Origin: Oceanicoccus sagamiensis
Lineage (GTDB): Bacteria; Pseudomonadota; Gammaproteobacteria; Pseudomonadales; Dasaniaceae
NCBI RefSeq assembly: GCF_002117105.1
Contig: NZ_CP019343.1
Coordinates: forward strand, 62,001 to 126,000
Direction of reading: 5' to 3'
Length of the DNA: 64,000 nucleotides
In this document: one piece after another, positions 10,328 through 20,907 of the stretch
Layout of the letters: each line of letters begins with the position of its first letter
How positions within the stretch are numbered: the first letter of the stretch is position 1
Notes under the pieces: generated by a model
What the model saw: only the letters and a program-made list of their open reading frames with translations
Databases searched by the model: none
What the model was told of the DNA's origin: nothing
Translations under genes and position numbers: made by a program

Positions 10328-12033
10328 TCAGAACAGTAAAATAATACTGCCAGCTATGGTTAATAACACATTGGAAAAGGCATAGGCGCCGGTATAACCC
10401 AGAGAAGGAACTGAGCTATCCGCCGCTTTAGTCACCACGCTAAGAGAGGCGCCGCTGGTCATTGAACCGGTGATGCCGCCCAGTAATAGCACCGGGTTGA
10501 TGCCCAAAACGACACGGCCAAAAAAGTAACCCACAAACACTGGAATACAGGTCACTGTAATACCCGCCAACAGCAAGCTGGGGCCGGCATTTTGTAAGGT
10601 ATCTACAATGCCTCCGCCAGCACGCAGCCCTACACCGGCCATAAAAATCAACAAACCAAATTCCATTAATATCCAACGCGCCGCTTCTGGCATACGACCA
10701 AAAGTGGGATAGATATTACGCAAATAGCCAATCATTAACCCAGAAGCCAACAAGCCCCGGCTGAGCCCAAACCGATCGATAGCTGCCCTACCGTGATACC
10801 TAACATGCCAATCATTACACCAAAGGCAATACCAAAGGCAAAAGTGACCATATCAGTTTCTGCAATGTCACGCTCAACATGACCGACATCAACGCCTAAT
10901 ACATTGACGTAATCCTGTCCGCCCATAACGGTTAGTACATCACCACGATTGACTACCGTGTCCTGGTTACAGGGTACAACGGTGCCCATACGAGTAATTC
11001 CCATCAGCAATACGCCATAGTATTGAGGCAGGTCTAACTCGGCCAGTGTTTTGCCAATAGCCATTTTTTTGGTGACCACCACTTTCGCGCTGCCGGTATT
11101 AAATTGATCAAAGTCTTGTTTAGGGTCAATTTCTTCACCTACATCGGCTAAGGCGTGGGTGTAATACTCAATGGGGGCAAGGACTAGCAGCTCATCATTC
11201 AGTTTTAGTTTGCCGGAGGCTATATCAATATCACCATCGTCGTCGGCGTCTATGGGCAAAATATTACCGTCACGCCTGACTCTAACGACAGAAGTTTTAT
11301 CCCAGTATTTTTCTTTTAGTTCTTTGATAGATAGCTGCGTTAAAGCCTCATTGGTTAAACGATAAACTCGTGAGGATACAGTGCCCATTTGGGAAGAGTT
11401 GGAACTGGCATCCGCCGACTCCAGTTTTTTGGCTTCGGCTTTTAAATCAATACCCAAAATATTGGGCAGCAATTTAATAATGGCAATTAAACCGGCCAAG
11501 CCAAAAATATAAGTAATCGCATAACCGGTGGCAACGTTATCCATCATCGCGTCTGTGCTAATCCCATCAGGGGCTGCGACTTGACCGCTACGCAGGGCTT
11601 CCTGCGCCGCAGCCAGTGTCGGCGAACTGGTTAAACCACCGGCTAACAGGCCCGCAGAGGTGCCCGGAGCAAAGTCCATCACCTTGGTTAAGGCCACAGC
11701 CACACCAAAACCGGTTGATGCAACAACCAGCGCCAGTAAAAAATACCTTAAGCCATCGGTGCGCAGCACATCAAAAAAGCGGGGGCCCGCTTGATAACCA
11801 ACAGAAAATATAAATAAGGCAAAGCCTACCGATTGAGCACCGGGGTCCATTTTAAAATCGAAATTTCCCAAAAAAATACCGGCAAATAAAACACCGGCTA
11901 CTGGTCCTAAGGAAAAGGTGCCTATACGGATTGCACCGATAAGATAACCAATACCTATAATTAAAAATAACGCCAATACCGGCTGCTCATGCAGCACGGA
12001 GATAACATCTAAAAACGAACTGGATTCAGTCAT
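10328..12033 (-). pseudogene. AspT/YidE-type anion exchanger, frameshifted near the C-terminal third
   Basis: The first 432 codons (12033-10735) give an N-terminal membrane repeat (ALFLIIGIGYLIGAIRIG), a cytoplasmic part with two RCK_C/TrkA_C-like domains (VVRVRRDGNILPIDADD and VVTKKMAIGKTLAELDLP) and the start of the second membrane repeat. The frame then runs into GSAGACWLLG and stops. Adding one G to the GGGG run (CCCC at 10755-10758 on the plus strand) gives GSAGGLLASGLMIGYLRNIYP and continues to the stop at 10328, making an intact protein of about 568 residues like the aspartate:alanine exchanger family. Possibly a homopolymer assembly error. It sits between the RND pump genes and the porin on one strand. 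Confidence 0.85.
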
Positions 12034-12059
12034 AATATTCTCAAGTTAGGCATTCTCCC

Positions 12060-15000
12060 TTACTCGGGGGATTTTACCCGGTAAAGCGTTGCATAAAATG
12101 TCGGCACCAATACCATGGTTAACACCGTGCCAAATAACAGACCAAACATCATGGTCAAAGCCATAGATATCCAGAAGGCATCCTGAATCAGCGGGATAAC
12201 ACCAAGAATAGTTGTTGCTGCGCCTAATACTACAGGCCGTAAACGAGACACACCGGCATTAATCATGCTGTCATAATCTGACATACCCGCCGCTTTGTTA
12301 ACGTCAATTTCATCCAGCAGGACAATGGAGTTTTTAATCATTAATCCCACCAGGCTCATCGCACCTAACAGCGCCATAAAACCAAACGCTGTTTGGGTCG
12401 GCGCCAGAATACCGGTAATACCAATCAAGGCAAAGGGCACGGTAAGCAACATAATCAATGGCGGTCGAATAGCATTAAACAATGCCACGATAATTAAGAT
12501 CATCACAATGGTGCCCGGCACCATGCCCGGTAGCAACGACAGCTGCGCTCTTAAGGTGCTGTCATACTCTCCATCCCAAAAGAGTTCATAGCCGGGCGGT
12601 AAATCCATGGCTTCAAACTTTTCTTTTACCAGTGAGCGCATCGCGGGGTAAGTCATACCATCTGGAGCTGCCTGCACAGCGACTTGCCGACGTCGATTAA
12701 AGCGCGTGATAATCGGGTCTTCCCATTCCAGATAAATATCATCGGTTAGCTGGCCCAAGGGCGTGCTCTTTAAGCTCAAGGCGGTTTGCACTTGCAAGGT
12801 ATCTAAATTGGCGGCCGCTTGTTGTCGCTCATCGTCATTATTGCGAGCGATAATCGGCAGTACGCTATCACCCTCGCGGAACAGCCCCACAGGGGCACCG
12901 TCAAAAGCACGGCTGGTTGCCAGGCCAATATCTGAACGGGTAGCCGCTGACCAGCGGCCACGTTCCTGACTATAATCCGCCACCACTTTTTGTACTCGCT
13001 CACGCATATCCATACGGATATGTTTAGCGGTACCGGATTCTTCCAGAATGGCCATACCCTCTTCACCCAAGCGTCGCAACACGCCAAGGTCAGCTTCAGC
13101 CGGTCCGCTGATGCGTAATTCAAAGGGCCAGGTATCACCGGGGCCTACCGTATATTTACGCACCCTGATCATAGCGTTAGGGAAATCATCTTTAATCGTC
13201 GCGCGTAATTCGTTAACTAAGGGGTCTACCTCAGCAAAGGACGGAGTATTCACCACCAGCTGCCCAAATTCAGCCCAGGGGAACTCGGGATCAACAGGCA
13301 GGTAAAAACGTGGGCCACCCGCACCGACAAACGTCCCAACATCTTTTACTCTGGGGTCATTGATTAGCCGTTGCTCAATAATTTTTAGATCGTTGGATAC
13401 ATCTTGCACCGGTGTTCCCATCGGCGCCCAGTAATCCACCATAAACTGTGAACGGGTTGAGTCAGGGAAAAACTGCTGCGGTACAAATTTGGCAAAACCT
13501 GCCACGGCAACCACCAATAGCACCACCATTAGGCCGATGGTCATATAGCGATTGCGTATCGCCCCTTCCAAAATGGCGCGATAGCGACGGAAAAAGCTGG
13601 TGTCATAAGGATCAGTATCAGCGCCAGAATCTTCAGGCGGCCTTAACATCAACATACAGTTCAATGGCGTCATCGTCATCGACAAAAACCAACTTAACAA
13701 TAATGAAATACCCACCACTACAAACAGTGATGCGCCGTACTCGCCCGCATCGGCTTCAGCAGCAAACACCGGGTAAAAGGCCATAATGGCGACCACGGTT
13801 GCGCCCAGTAATGCAATGCTGGGCCCAGCGGCACTATCAATCGCCGCGTCTCTGGGTTTCATCCCTTTGGCCAGCCGCACCGAGTAGTTATCAGCCACTA
13901 CTATGGCGTTATCAACCATCATCCCTAACGCCACTACTAAGGCACCTAAAGACACTCGTTGAAGATCAATATTCATTAGCTTCATCACTACGAAAGTGCC
14001 CAGGATAGTCACTATCAAAGCCCAGCCGATGACCACCCCCATACGCCAACCCATAGCCACGGTTAACACTACGAGTACAATCAAGACCGCTTCTACCAAA
14101 TTAATAACAAAGCCATCGATGGATTCTTTAACTAAATCGGACTGCCAGGTAAATTTCTCAACATTGATACCTGCGGGTAGTTCGGCGAGAATTTCTTCCA
14201 GACGCTTATCCAATGCGGCACCGGTTTCCAATAGGTTACCGCCGGTGACATTGGCTAGTTGAATAGCCAGCGCAGGTTCACCCTGATAGCGCATTTGTGT
14301 GATCGCGGGTTCCAAATAACCACGACGTACGGTAGCTACATCCCGCAAACGAATTAACTCACCGGCTTGAAACGCTGAATCACTACCTGAGCCAGCTGTA
14401 CCCAGTGGCATAGAATCAACAATCGCTTTACCTTTGCTACTAAGCTGACTGGTTATATTGGCTAACAGGTCACCTGAGCTGCGACGAATAACCAAATTGC
14501 CAATATCCTCTGGCGATTGAAATTGACCTTTGGTCTCAACCCGATAGCGCTTACCAGGCACTTCGACATAGCCACTGCTCACCACCATATTTTGCAGCGC
14601 GAGTGTGGCCAGTACATCTTCTTGGGTGACTTTTAAGGCGGCCAACTGTGATTCGGAAATATCCAGGTAGATAACTTTTGGCTGTACGCCCCAAAGATCG
14701 ACACGGGAAACACCCTGAACCAAATTAAGCTCTTTCTTAATAATTTTTACGTAATCTTCCAGCTCTGAATAGGTGTAACCATCTCCGGTCACAGCCAATA
14801 CAAAACCAAATACAAAACTAAAATCATCAATAATTTCTGACTGCAAAACACCGGGTGGCATTTGCGGCCTGACATCGCGTATTTTTTTACGCATCTCATC
14901 CCAGACTTGTGGCAGCACATCGGCAGAGTATTTTTGTTTCATATCCACTTTGATAATGGATAGACCAGCGCGAGACATCGAATAAGAGGTATCTAACTGG

Positions 15001-15224
15001 GGCATTTCCTGAATGGCCCGTTCAATACGGTCAGTGACTTCCAGCTCAACCTCTTCCGGTGAAGCACCGGGATATTGAGTGATAATAACACCAATTTTTA
15101 CGGTGAAATCAGGGTCTTCAAGGCGACCCAGGCTGTTGTAACTCAGTACCCCGCCAACCACAAACAGGAAGACCAGAAACTGAGTGAGAATACTTTTTTC
15201 AATAGCAAAGCGCGTTAAATTCAT
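12060..15224 (-). CDS. RND efflux transporter permease (HAE-type)
   Basis: 1054 residues with the RND architecture: TM1 (ILTQFLVFLFVVGGVLSYNSL), a large periplasmic loop, a TM2-6 bundle, a second loop and TM7-12. The proton-relay segment GALVVALGMMVDNAIVVADNY in TM4 carries the two Asp residues typical of active pumps. It exports hydrophobic compounds with the adaptor and outer-membrane factor encoded just upstream; its start overlaps the adaptor stop by 4 bp (translational coupling). The substrate is not evident; no regulator gene is directly attached. Confidence 0.95.
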   Translation of the reverse strand: MNLTRFAIEKSILTQFLVFLFVVGGVLSYNSLGRLEDPDFTVKIGVIITQYPGASPEEVELEVTDRIERAIQEMPQLDTSYSMSRAGLSIIKVDMKQKYSADVLPQVWDEMRKKIRDVRPQMPPGVLQSEIIDDFSFVFGFVLAVTGDGYTYSELEDYVKIIKKELNLVQGVSRVDLWGVQPKVIYLDISESQLAALKVTQEDVLATLALQNMVVSSGYVEVPGKRYRVETKGQFQSPEDIGNLVIRRSSGDLLANITSQLSSKGKAIVDSMPLGTAGSGSDSAFQAGELIRLRDVATVRRGYLEPAITQMRYQGEPALAIQLANVTGGNLLETGAALDKRLEEILAELPAGINVEKFTWQSDLVKESIDGFVINLVEAVLIVLVVLTVAMGWRMGVVIGWALIVTILGTFVVMKLMNIDLQRVSLGALVVALGMMVDNAIVVADNYSVRLAKGMKPRDAAIDSAAGPSIALLGATVVAIMAFYPVFAAEADAGEYGASLFVVVGISLLLSWFLSMTMTPLNCMLMLRPPEDSGADTDPYDTSFFRRYRAILEGAIRNRYMTIGLMVVLLVVAVAGFAKFVPQQFFPDSTRSQFMVDYWAPMGTPVQDVSNDLKIIEQRLINDPRVKDVGTFVGAGGPRFYLPVDPEFPWAEFGQLVVNTPSFAEVDPLVNELRATIKDDFPNAMIRVRKYTVGPGDTWPFELRISGPAEADLGVLRRLGEEGMAILEESGTAKHIRMDMRERVQKVVADYSQERGRWSAATRSDIGLATSRAFDGAPVGLFREGDSVLPIIARNNDDERQQAAANLDTLQVQTALSLKSTPLGQLTDDIYLEWEDPIITRFNRRRQVAVQAAPDGMTYPAMRSLVKEKFEAMDLPPGYELFWDGEYDSTLRAQLSLLPGMVPGTIVMILIIVALFNAIRPPLIMLLTVPFALIGITGILAPTQTAFGFMALLGAMSLVGLMIKNSIVLLDEIDVNKAAGMSDYDSMINAGVSRLRPVVLGAATTILGVIPLIQDAFWISMALTMMFGLLFGTVLTMVLVPTFYATLYRVKSPE

Positions 15225-16369
15225 AGAGCTGCACCTTTGCCCGAGTAGTCTGCAATACGAACTTGCTGCCCTTCCCTGACTGAATTAACACCTCGCACGG
15301 CGATCCATTCGCCTACACTAATACCGGAACGAATTAACACGCCGGTTTTACCAAACTGCCCAACTTCTACCTCACGCTTACTTAACACCTTGGTCTCTGG
15401 GTCAATAATCCAGACATAGGACTTGGAGGTATCTTCACCTGCAAAGATCGCCGTGGCGGGAATTTCTATACCACTGCGCTGAGCGCTATCGGGGAGCCGA
15501 CCACTGACTACGGCGGTTCCTGCCATACCGGGCAATATCTCCGCACCTTTGGGTTGTTGCATCACCAAGGTGACCGGATAGGTTCTGGTCGCCTGTGACG
15601 CTTCGCGGCCAACTTCTTTGATGGTGGCCGGTACTTTAAGGTCAGGCAAAGCATCAAAGGTGACTTCAACGCTGTCAGCGTAATCGCTATAGACAATCAA
15701 ACTTTCCGGCACACTAATAACAAATTCAATACTGCTAGGGTCTAACAGACGCAGAATGGGTTGCTTGGCAATCACCGTTTCAAAGTTTTCTACATAAGTC
15801 GATACAATCACACCAGAGAATGGCGCTAACAGGGAAGTATATTTAAGCTGATCTTCTGCTTGCGTCACGGCATTGGTCATCGACATAACGGATGCCCGTG
15901 AAGAGTCGCGAGCAGCTTTAGCAAGATCTAACGCCGTTTCACTCGTCGCTCCAGGATCTTCAGCATAGACTCGATTGATACGGACATAATCCCCTTCAGC
16001 ACGTTTGGCAGAAGCTTGTGCTCGATTAAGCTGACCGGTAACGGCACCTAAGGCTGAAATATAATCTTTAGGGTCTAGCTGGGCTACCAACTGCCCCTGC
16101 TCAACCTGATCACCCACCGCAATAGGAAAGTCGATTAACGAGCCCGTCACACGAAAAGACAGGTTCACTTCCTTGCCAGCTCTGGCGCGCCCCGGGAAAG
16201 GTGTTGTTGTTAACTCACCCACATCAGAAATTTTCATCGCTGGCAGCACGCTCAGCGGTTTGGTTTTTGGTGGCTCAGAACAGGCCGTAAAAAACAATGA
16301 GCCGATGATTAAAACTGGCGCTATCAAACCACTACGCTTACTGATTATTGTCGTTAGTAAAGGCTTCAT
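15221..16369 (-). CDS. RND efflux periplasmic adaptor lipoprotein
   Basis: 382 residues, lipoprotein signal with lipobox FFTACS (Cys30). Domain order is typical of membrane-fusion proteins: lipoyl-like half (GKEVNLSFRVTGSLIDFPIAVGDQVEQGQLVAQLD), alpha-hairpin with coiled coil (LNRAQASAKRAEGDYVRINRVY), second lipoyl half (YTSLLAPFSGVIVSTYVEN) and a beta-barrel plus membrane-proximal domain. It connects the permease to the outer-membrane factor. Middle gene of the pump operon, 55 bp after the outer-membrane factor gene. Confidence 0.94.
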   Translation of the reverse strand: MKPLLTTIISKRSGLIAPVLIIGSLFFTACSEPPKTKPLSVLPAMKISDVGELTTTPFPGRARAGKEVNLSFRVTGSLIDFPIAVGDQVEQGQLVAQLDPKDYISALGAVTGQLNRAQASAKRAEGDYVRINRVYAEDPGATSETALDLAKAARDSSRASVMSMTNAVTQAEDQLKYTSLLAPFSGVIVSTYVENFETVIAKQPILRLLDPSSIEFVISVPESLIVYSDYADSVEVTFDALPDLKVPATIKEVGREASQATRTYPVTLVMQQPKGAEILPGMAGTAVVSGRLPDSAQRSGIEIPATAIFAGEDTSKSYVWIIDPETKVLSKREVEVGQFGKTGVLIRSGISVGEWIAVRGVNSVREGQQVRIADYSGKGAAL

Positions 16370-16424
16370 GCTGTTTTCCTGATAATGTAAAAATCAATGG
16401 TTAGTGGAGTATGTACTGCGCTGC

Positions 16425-18023
16425 TTATAAATCCGGAGCCCGCCATGAGCCGCGATCTTCTGCAGCAACCGGTTTAACGGACTCAGCCTCCATTAGGTCA
16501 CCCCAGTTGGTGCGCTCTCTCATTTCGTCTTTAATCTCTTCAGCGACAAAACTATCACCGCCATGGGTTTGCCAACCACCGCCGAGCGCCTTATAGGTAG
16601 CCACCAGACCACGGGCAACCTGCCCTCTGGCCGCTGTTAGCTGGTCTTCATTGAGCAATAAAAACTGCTGTGCATCTAACACTAAGGTATAGCTGATCAC
16701 ACCATCGCGGTATTGGGTTTGCGCCAATTCAACTGCTCGGCGTGACGCCGTTACACTGTCAGTTAAGGCAACGACTCGCTCACGGGAACGCAAGTAAGCT
16801 GTTAGGTTAGACTCAACTTCACGGGCGGCATTCAGTACGGTGTTTTGATAAGCGGCAGCGGCTTGTTGGAAGCGTGCATCTTCAACCCGGACGTTATTGC
16901 GTAAGCGGCCATAGTTAAGGAAGTTCCAATTAAAGGTAAAGGCACCAAAGTTCATATCACTGCCAGTATCGGTTAGGTCACTACCGTATTCGGAGGCATA
17001 ACCCACACCACCGATTAAACGGAAAGACGGATACTTGGCGGCCTCGGCCATACCAATGCGCGCGCTTTGTGCAGCAGCTATTAATTCAGCGCGTCGAATA
17101 TCAGGACGGCGGCGCAGTAAGTCTGCGGGGGCACCCAGAGCAATAGTGTTAGGTGTAGTCGGTATAACACCGCGACCACCCACAATAGCTTGCATATCAC
17201 TAGGCGGCATGCCCAACAATAAACTCAGTGCTAAACGGGTTTGGCGGATGCCTTTATTTAATTCAGGGATAATGGACTGGGTATTGGCCAATAAGGCTTT
17301 GGCTAACTGTACGTCCAGTTCAGTCACCAAGCCGTTTTTAAAACGCACCTGAGCAATTTCGAGGCTACGTGATTGAATCGCTAAATTACTCTCAGCGTAG
17401 GCCAGACGTTCTTCCAGTGTGCGTAATAAGATATAAGCGGTGGCCACATCCCCCGACACCGTGACCAGAAAATCATCATAGGTGGCTATACTGGAGGCAA
17501 AGTTGGCATCGGCAGATTCAACACCGCGGCGAAAGCGGCCCCAAAAATCTAATTCCCAAGCAGCGTCAAAGCTGGTGCCATAACGCTCAAAGCTTCGATC
17601 AAATAAGCCATCGGGCAGCGTGGAAACAGGGTCAGCATTTCTACTCACCCGAGTCTTACTGGCGCTGGCATTGATGCCCTGACTTTGAGGATATAACGTA
17701 CCGGCGGCAAAGCCTAACAAGGCCCTGGCCTCATAAACGCGAAGGCCTGCTATTTGCAGGCCGATATTTTGCGAGTGTGCACGTTCAATCAGATCATTAA
17801 GCACCGGGTCATTAAAGTTTTGCCACCACTGTTCATAGTTATCCGTATTTGTGGTGACACCTTCACCTGTAGCCTCGGCCCACTCCTGATTGATCTCGCT
17901 ATCCGGGGCTTCATAATCTGGCCCGACCATAGCGCAACCCGTCATTAATGCGCCGGTAAAAAGCAGGGCCAAACAACGGGTCATAGAAGTTGCTGGTCGT
18001 GCAAGCTTTGCTATATCGATCAT
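16425..18023 (-). CDS. RND efflux outer-membrane factor (NodT/OprM-type lipoprotein)
   Basis: 532 residues with lipobox LMTGCA and the motif GCAMVGPDYEAP seen in most NodT-family outer-membrane lipoproteins. Two repeated helical/strand halves (AYILLRTLEERLAYAESNLAIQSRSLEIAQ and VESNLTAYLRSRERVVALTDSVTASRRAVELAQTQYRDG) form the TolC-like channel. It has about 40 extra C-terminal residues rich in charge beyond the usual end. It is the first gene of the three-gene pump operon; the 248 bp upstream must hold the promoter. Confidence 0.94.
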   Translation of the reverse strand: MIDIAKLARPATSMTRCLALLFTGALMTGCAMVGPDYEAPDSEINQEWAEATGEGVTTNTDNYEQWWQNFNDPVLNDLIERAHSQNIGLQIAGLRVYEARALLGFAAGTLYPQSQGINASASKTRVSRNADPVSTLPDGLFDRSFERYGTSFDAAWELDFWGRFRRGVESADANFASSIATYDDFLVTVSGDVATAYILLRTLEERLAYAESNLAIQSRSLEIAQVRFKNGLVTELDVQLAKALLANTQSIIPELNKGIRQTRLALSLLLGMPPSDMQAIVGGRGVIPTTPNTIALGAPADLLRRRPDIRRAELIAAAQSARIGMAEAAKYPSFRLIGGVGYASEYGSDLTDTGSDMNFGAFTFNWNFLNYGRLRNNVRVEDARFQQAAAAYQNTVLNAAREVESNLTAYLRSRERVVALTDSVTASRRAVELAQTQYRDGVISYTLVLDAQQFLLLNEDQLTAARGQVARGLVATYKALGGGWQTHGGDSFVAEEIKDEMRERTNWGDLMEAESVKPVAAEDRGSWRAPDL

Positions 18024-18271
18024 AATGGTGTCCAGGTACTGGTGGTAGAAAAATCAACACGCTATGAGTTGTTATTATGAAACGGTCTAAGCGGTGTTCT
18101 TATTATTTCTTATATGATTGAAAACACCTACATTGTTATACATCAGGCGAATACACCCAATCTAAATAAGATATCACCGGGTACACGCAATCACACGAAT
18201 GTCTCCATCAGGCTGCACTATAAACTCGGCTCAACGAGCATAACAGGAACCATGGACACTTACAGTTTTAG

Positions 18272-19165
18272 TTACTTGAAAGGGTTAGCCGCTACCGGGG
18301 CAAGAAAGAACTTTAAGTTCCACTCGGCACCCACCGGGTCAGGCTGCATAACATAATGCTGTAGCTCTATACCCCAACGCACTGGCGTATTGCCCCAGCG
18401 CATAAAACCAATTTTGCCTATACCGATAGGTACACTAAACCGGTCTGAGCCACTTTTTTCCCAATCGATTTGAATATTTGGTGTCATGCCAATGAGATTA
18501 ACAGCATCTTGTTTCCAGTTAATAAAGTATTGAATATCACTTTGGTTAACATCGGCGCGATCGTCATCGCCCTCAACATCCCACCAGTGCTGTGCCAGCA
18601 CGCCGATATTAAAACTTTCAAGATTAAAGCCACCCGATGAGTTACCCAGGCGTACAGCCAGGGCTGCCGGACCTGCCGACCATTTTTCCTGACCCAGTAC
18701 ATCTTCAGTTGCGGTTGGAAGTATAAAGGTTGGCCCTACTCCCCAGATAAAACCATCATCACGGTTGGGCGCTGCCAAACTAAACACAATGGTATCGCCA
18801 AGGCCATTGGTGCGATCACCAAAGGGGTCATCGGAGTTAATATCTTCATCCCGTGGTGCGCTAAAGGCTTGTGCAACCACCCTGTTTACCAGGTTCCACT
18901 CACCATCAAAAATTGGCACCGGTAAAACGGGCTGAAAGCTTAAGCGCTCTTGCATTTTGGAACTGCCGCCGGTCGCATCACCTTCAATAACGGTGTAATC
19001 GTTTTGCACGATCAACAGCCAGGCATCAGATACAGGGTTATTGGTTTTTTGAGCCGCCTTTGCCAGTGACATGGGCTCTTCGGCAATCAGGCTATGAGTT
19101 GAAAAAACAAGTAATGGGAGTAAAACAATACGGCGTAAAAATGCAATCCTGAACCCTATAGACAT
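18272..19165 (-). CDS. Putative outer-membrane transport-like protein
   Basis: 297 residues with a signal peptide (IVLLPLLVFSTHSLIAEE). The body has beta-strand repeats and the segments GLGDTIVFSLAAPN, GPTFILPTATEDVLGQEKWSAGPAALAV and NVLAQHWWDVEGDD-like patterns seen in proteins annotated as neuromedin U-like or transporter outer-membrane proteins. The family has no firm function. It is on the same strand as the pump operon, 248 bp upstream, so it may be independently expressed. The end of the protein (LKFFLAPVAANPFK) lacks a terminal aromatic but has a Phe two residues before. Confidence 0.6.
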   Translation of the reverse strand: MSIGFRIAFLRRIVLLPLLVFSTHSLIAEEPMSLAKAAQKTNNPVSDAWLLIVQNDYTVIEGDATGGSSKMQERLSFQPVLPVPIFDGEWNLVNRVVAQAFSAPRDEDINSDDPFGDRTNGLGDTIVFSLAAPNRDDGFIWGVGPTFILPTATEDVLGQEKWSAGPAALAVRLGNSSGGFNLESFNIGVLAQHWWDVEGDDDRADVNQSDIQYFINWKQDAVNLIGMTPNIQIDWEKSGSDRFSVPIGIGKIGFMRWGNTPVRWGIELQHYVMQPDPVGAEWNLKFFLAPVAANPFK

Positions 19166-19677
19166 AATCCTAACACCCCTGTTGTGTGACGCTTAGTACG
19201 TGATAGATCATGAAATGGATCACATCTATTAATACACACGCTTTTTATTGTAGCGTCGATAATAATCTGATTGCTTAACACAAGATAGTTATAGCACTAT
19301 CCGTTTTGCGCCAAAATGGACTTAACCCTCTCAATTGCCTCAGTTTTATAGCCTGATTTTGATTGGTGATGGACAAATAGGGAAACCGCCGCCAGAGGTT
19401 TATTTCTCCCCGGCATGGCTTATCCATAACTATCAACACAATATTGGCTGCTCGCCGACATAGCTGATTGATAGATAAGTAGAAAAATAACACCTTGCCA
19501 TAGTAACGACACTTAAAGGTTTTTATCCGGATTTAGCCAGTTATCTATGCGCACCCTGTCAAATTCGACTGCTGTATCGGGGCTTTCGCTTTACTCGCCT
19601 ACGATGAACTAGTATCGTCTGGGCATCAATGCTTTAGACTTAAGAACAGTAGCCCTATAAAACCAACAACAATCTAC
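19166..19677. other. Divergent intergenic region, 512 bp
   Basis: Lies between the divergently oriented outer-membrane gene and the AraC gene. It should hold both promoters. I see no repeat, RNA gene or convincing coding sequence. Confidence 0.5.
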
Positions 19678-20634
19678 ATGGAGTCAGGCTTGAGTAGTAC
19701 CGTAATATTCAACAAGTTCAAGTCCCCCAGCGACCTTGATGAAGAAAACAAAAAATTGGGTTGGTCGATTAACTATCGCAAGATAGCTAAGGGACGATAT
19801 CACGGCTCGATGAGCATCAACGCTAGCGATGACTTTGCTATCGCCAGTGAAACGCATAACTCTTCCATGGAAGTTAATGGCCTAACACCGCCAGATACCT
19901 ATACCCTGCTAAATATTCATGCACTCAATGGCAGCGTTAGAATTAATGGGCAGCCGACCACTCATTACGGGCAAATTATACTGCCGCCAAACCATGACTT
20001 TCATGCGATTACTGTCGGCGGCTGCGAGCTTGATCAGTTTTATCTACCGGTCGACACCTATCACAAAATTCTGGAGAAGGAAGAGTTAAGCGAAAACAGC
20101 CTAAGAAATATCAACAAGATGTACGCCACCAGTGAAGCCGGGTTTTCCGCCATCAGCAATACCATCACGAATATCAGTGGCAGCAACGGCTTGGATACTG
20201 CCAACAATGACATGGCATTAAACGCTCTAGACAGTAAGATCCTCTCTTTATTAAACACCAATAAAATTTCAGAGAGGACAGCATTAAGTAGGCAACAGTA
20301 TAAGATCAATAAAACCTATGCCCGAGCCACTACCTATATTCAGAATAATATCAAAGACCCTATTAGAATCCCTGAACTATGCAGAGCCATAGGCACCTCA
20401 CAGCGTACTTTGGAAAGAACATTCAGGGCAGTGTATAACTGCTCACCCAGACAATATATTGAATATTATCGCCTTTCACTAATCCGGTGCTCTTTATTGA
20501 AGAATCATCCACACACTACCAGCATCGAAGCACTGGCACGCGAAGTAGGTATTAATCATATGGGTAGATTTTCTGGGCGCTATTTTGAATTTTTTAATGA
20601 ATACCCCCATGAAACATTTTTAAAGGCATTGTAA
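19678..20634 (+). CDS. AraC family transcriptional regulator
   Basis: 318 residues. The C-terminal third is a standard AraC double HTH: ARATTYIQNNIKDPIRIPELCRAIGTSQRTLERTFRAVYNCSPRQYIEYYRL, then EALAREVGINHMGRFSGRYFEFFNEYPHETF. The N-terminal domain (cupin-like strands VRINGQPTTHYGQIILPPNHDF) probably binds an effector; it is not the OruR type seen elsewhere in the window. ATG at 19678 is taken as the start. Its targets may be the divergent gene at 18272 or itself. No catalytic gene is adjacent downstream. Confidence 0.88.
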   Translation: MESGLSSTVIFNKFKSPSDLDEENKKLGWSINYRKIAKGRYHGSMSINASDDFAIASETHNSSMEVNGLTPPDTYTLLNIHALNGSVRINGQPTTHYGQIILPPNHDFHAITVGGCELDQFYLPVDTYHKILEKEELSENSLRNINKMYATSEAGFSAISNTITNISGSNGLDTANNDMALNALDSKILSLLNTNKISERTALSRQQYKINKTYARATTYIQNNIKDPIRIPELCRAIGTSQRTLERTFRAVYNCSPRQYIEYYRLSLIRCSLLKNHPHTTSIEALAREVGINHMGRFSGRYFEFFNEYPHETFLKAL

Positions 20635-20713
20635 AAATGAATATTTACTCGCCTCTCCACGTTACTCCATACAAGAAAGGGCATTTAGTCACATAGCTGC
20701 AGAATGCCTTTAA

Positions 20714-20740
20714 ATCCCGGCGCCTACATTCCGCCGGGAT
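20714..20740 (+). terminator. Hairpin downstream of AraC gene
   Basis: ATCCCGGCG and CGCCGGGAT form a perfect 9-bp stem with a 9-nt loop, 80 bp after the AraC stop codon. The T-rich tail is weak (AGTTTGTCT), so termination is possible but not certain. Confidence 0.4.
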
Positions 20741-20841
20741 AGTTTGTCTCGCGGAATTTACTTGGTGCCGTTGTATTCCAGCGAAGGAGAAACGCAAGCC
20801 GCGCTTTAATCAGTCCTGATACTGGTGACCGACCATAAACC

Positions 20842-20907
20842 GTAGGGTGGAATACATTCCACCATCGTTACTGATCATCAAAACTGGTGGATTACAATCC
20901 ACCCTAC
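20842..20907. repeat. Dispersed palindromic repeat pair, copy 1
   Basis: Two 22-bp near-palindromes in inverted orientation: GTAGGGTGGAAT..ATTCCACC (20842-20863) and GGTGGATT..AATCCACCCTAC (20886-20907). The pair can form one long hairpin or two small ones. Related copies occur at about 24968, 32510, 47688 and 63725. Confidence 0.85.

Noticed and set aside
12060-18023. A metal (CusA/CzcA-type) efflux reading of the RND pump
   Set aside because: The permease resembles HAE-type pumps and lacks metal-binding Met/His clusters that I can see.
19275-19493. A 72-codon minus-strand frame in the 512-bp gap
   Set aside because: No start signal or family; likely chance.
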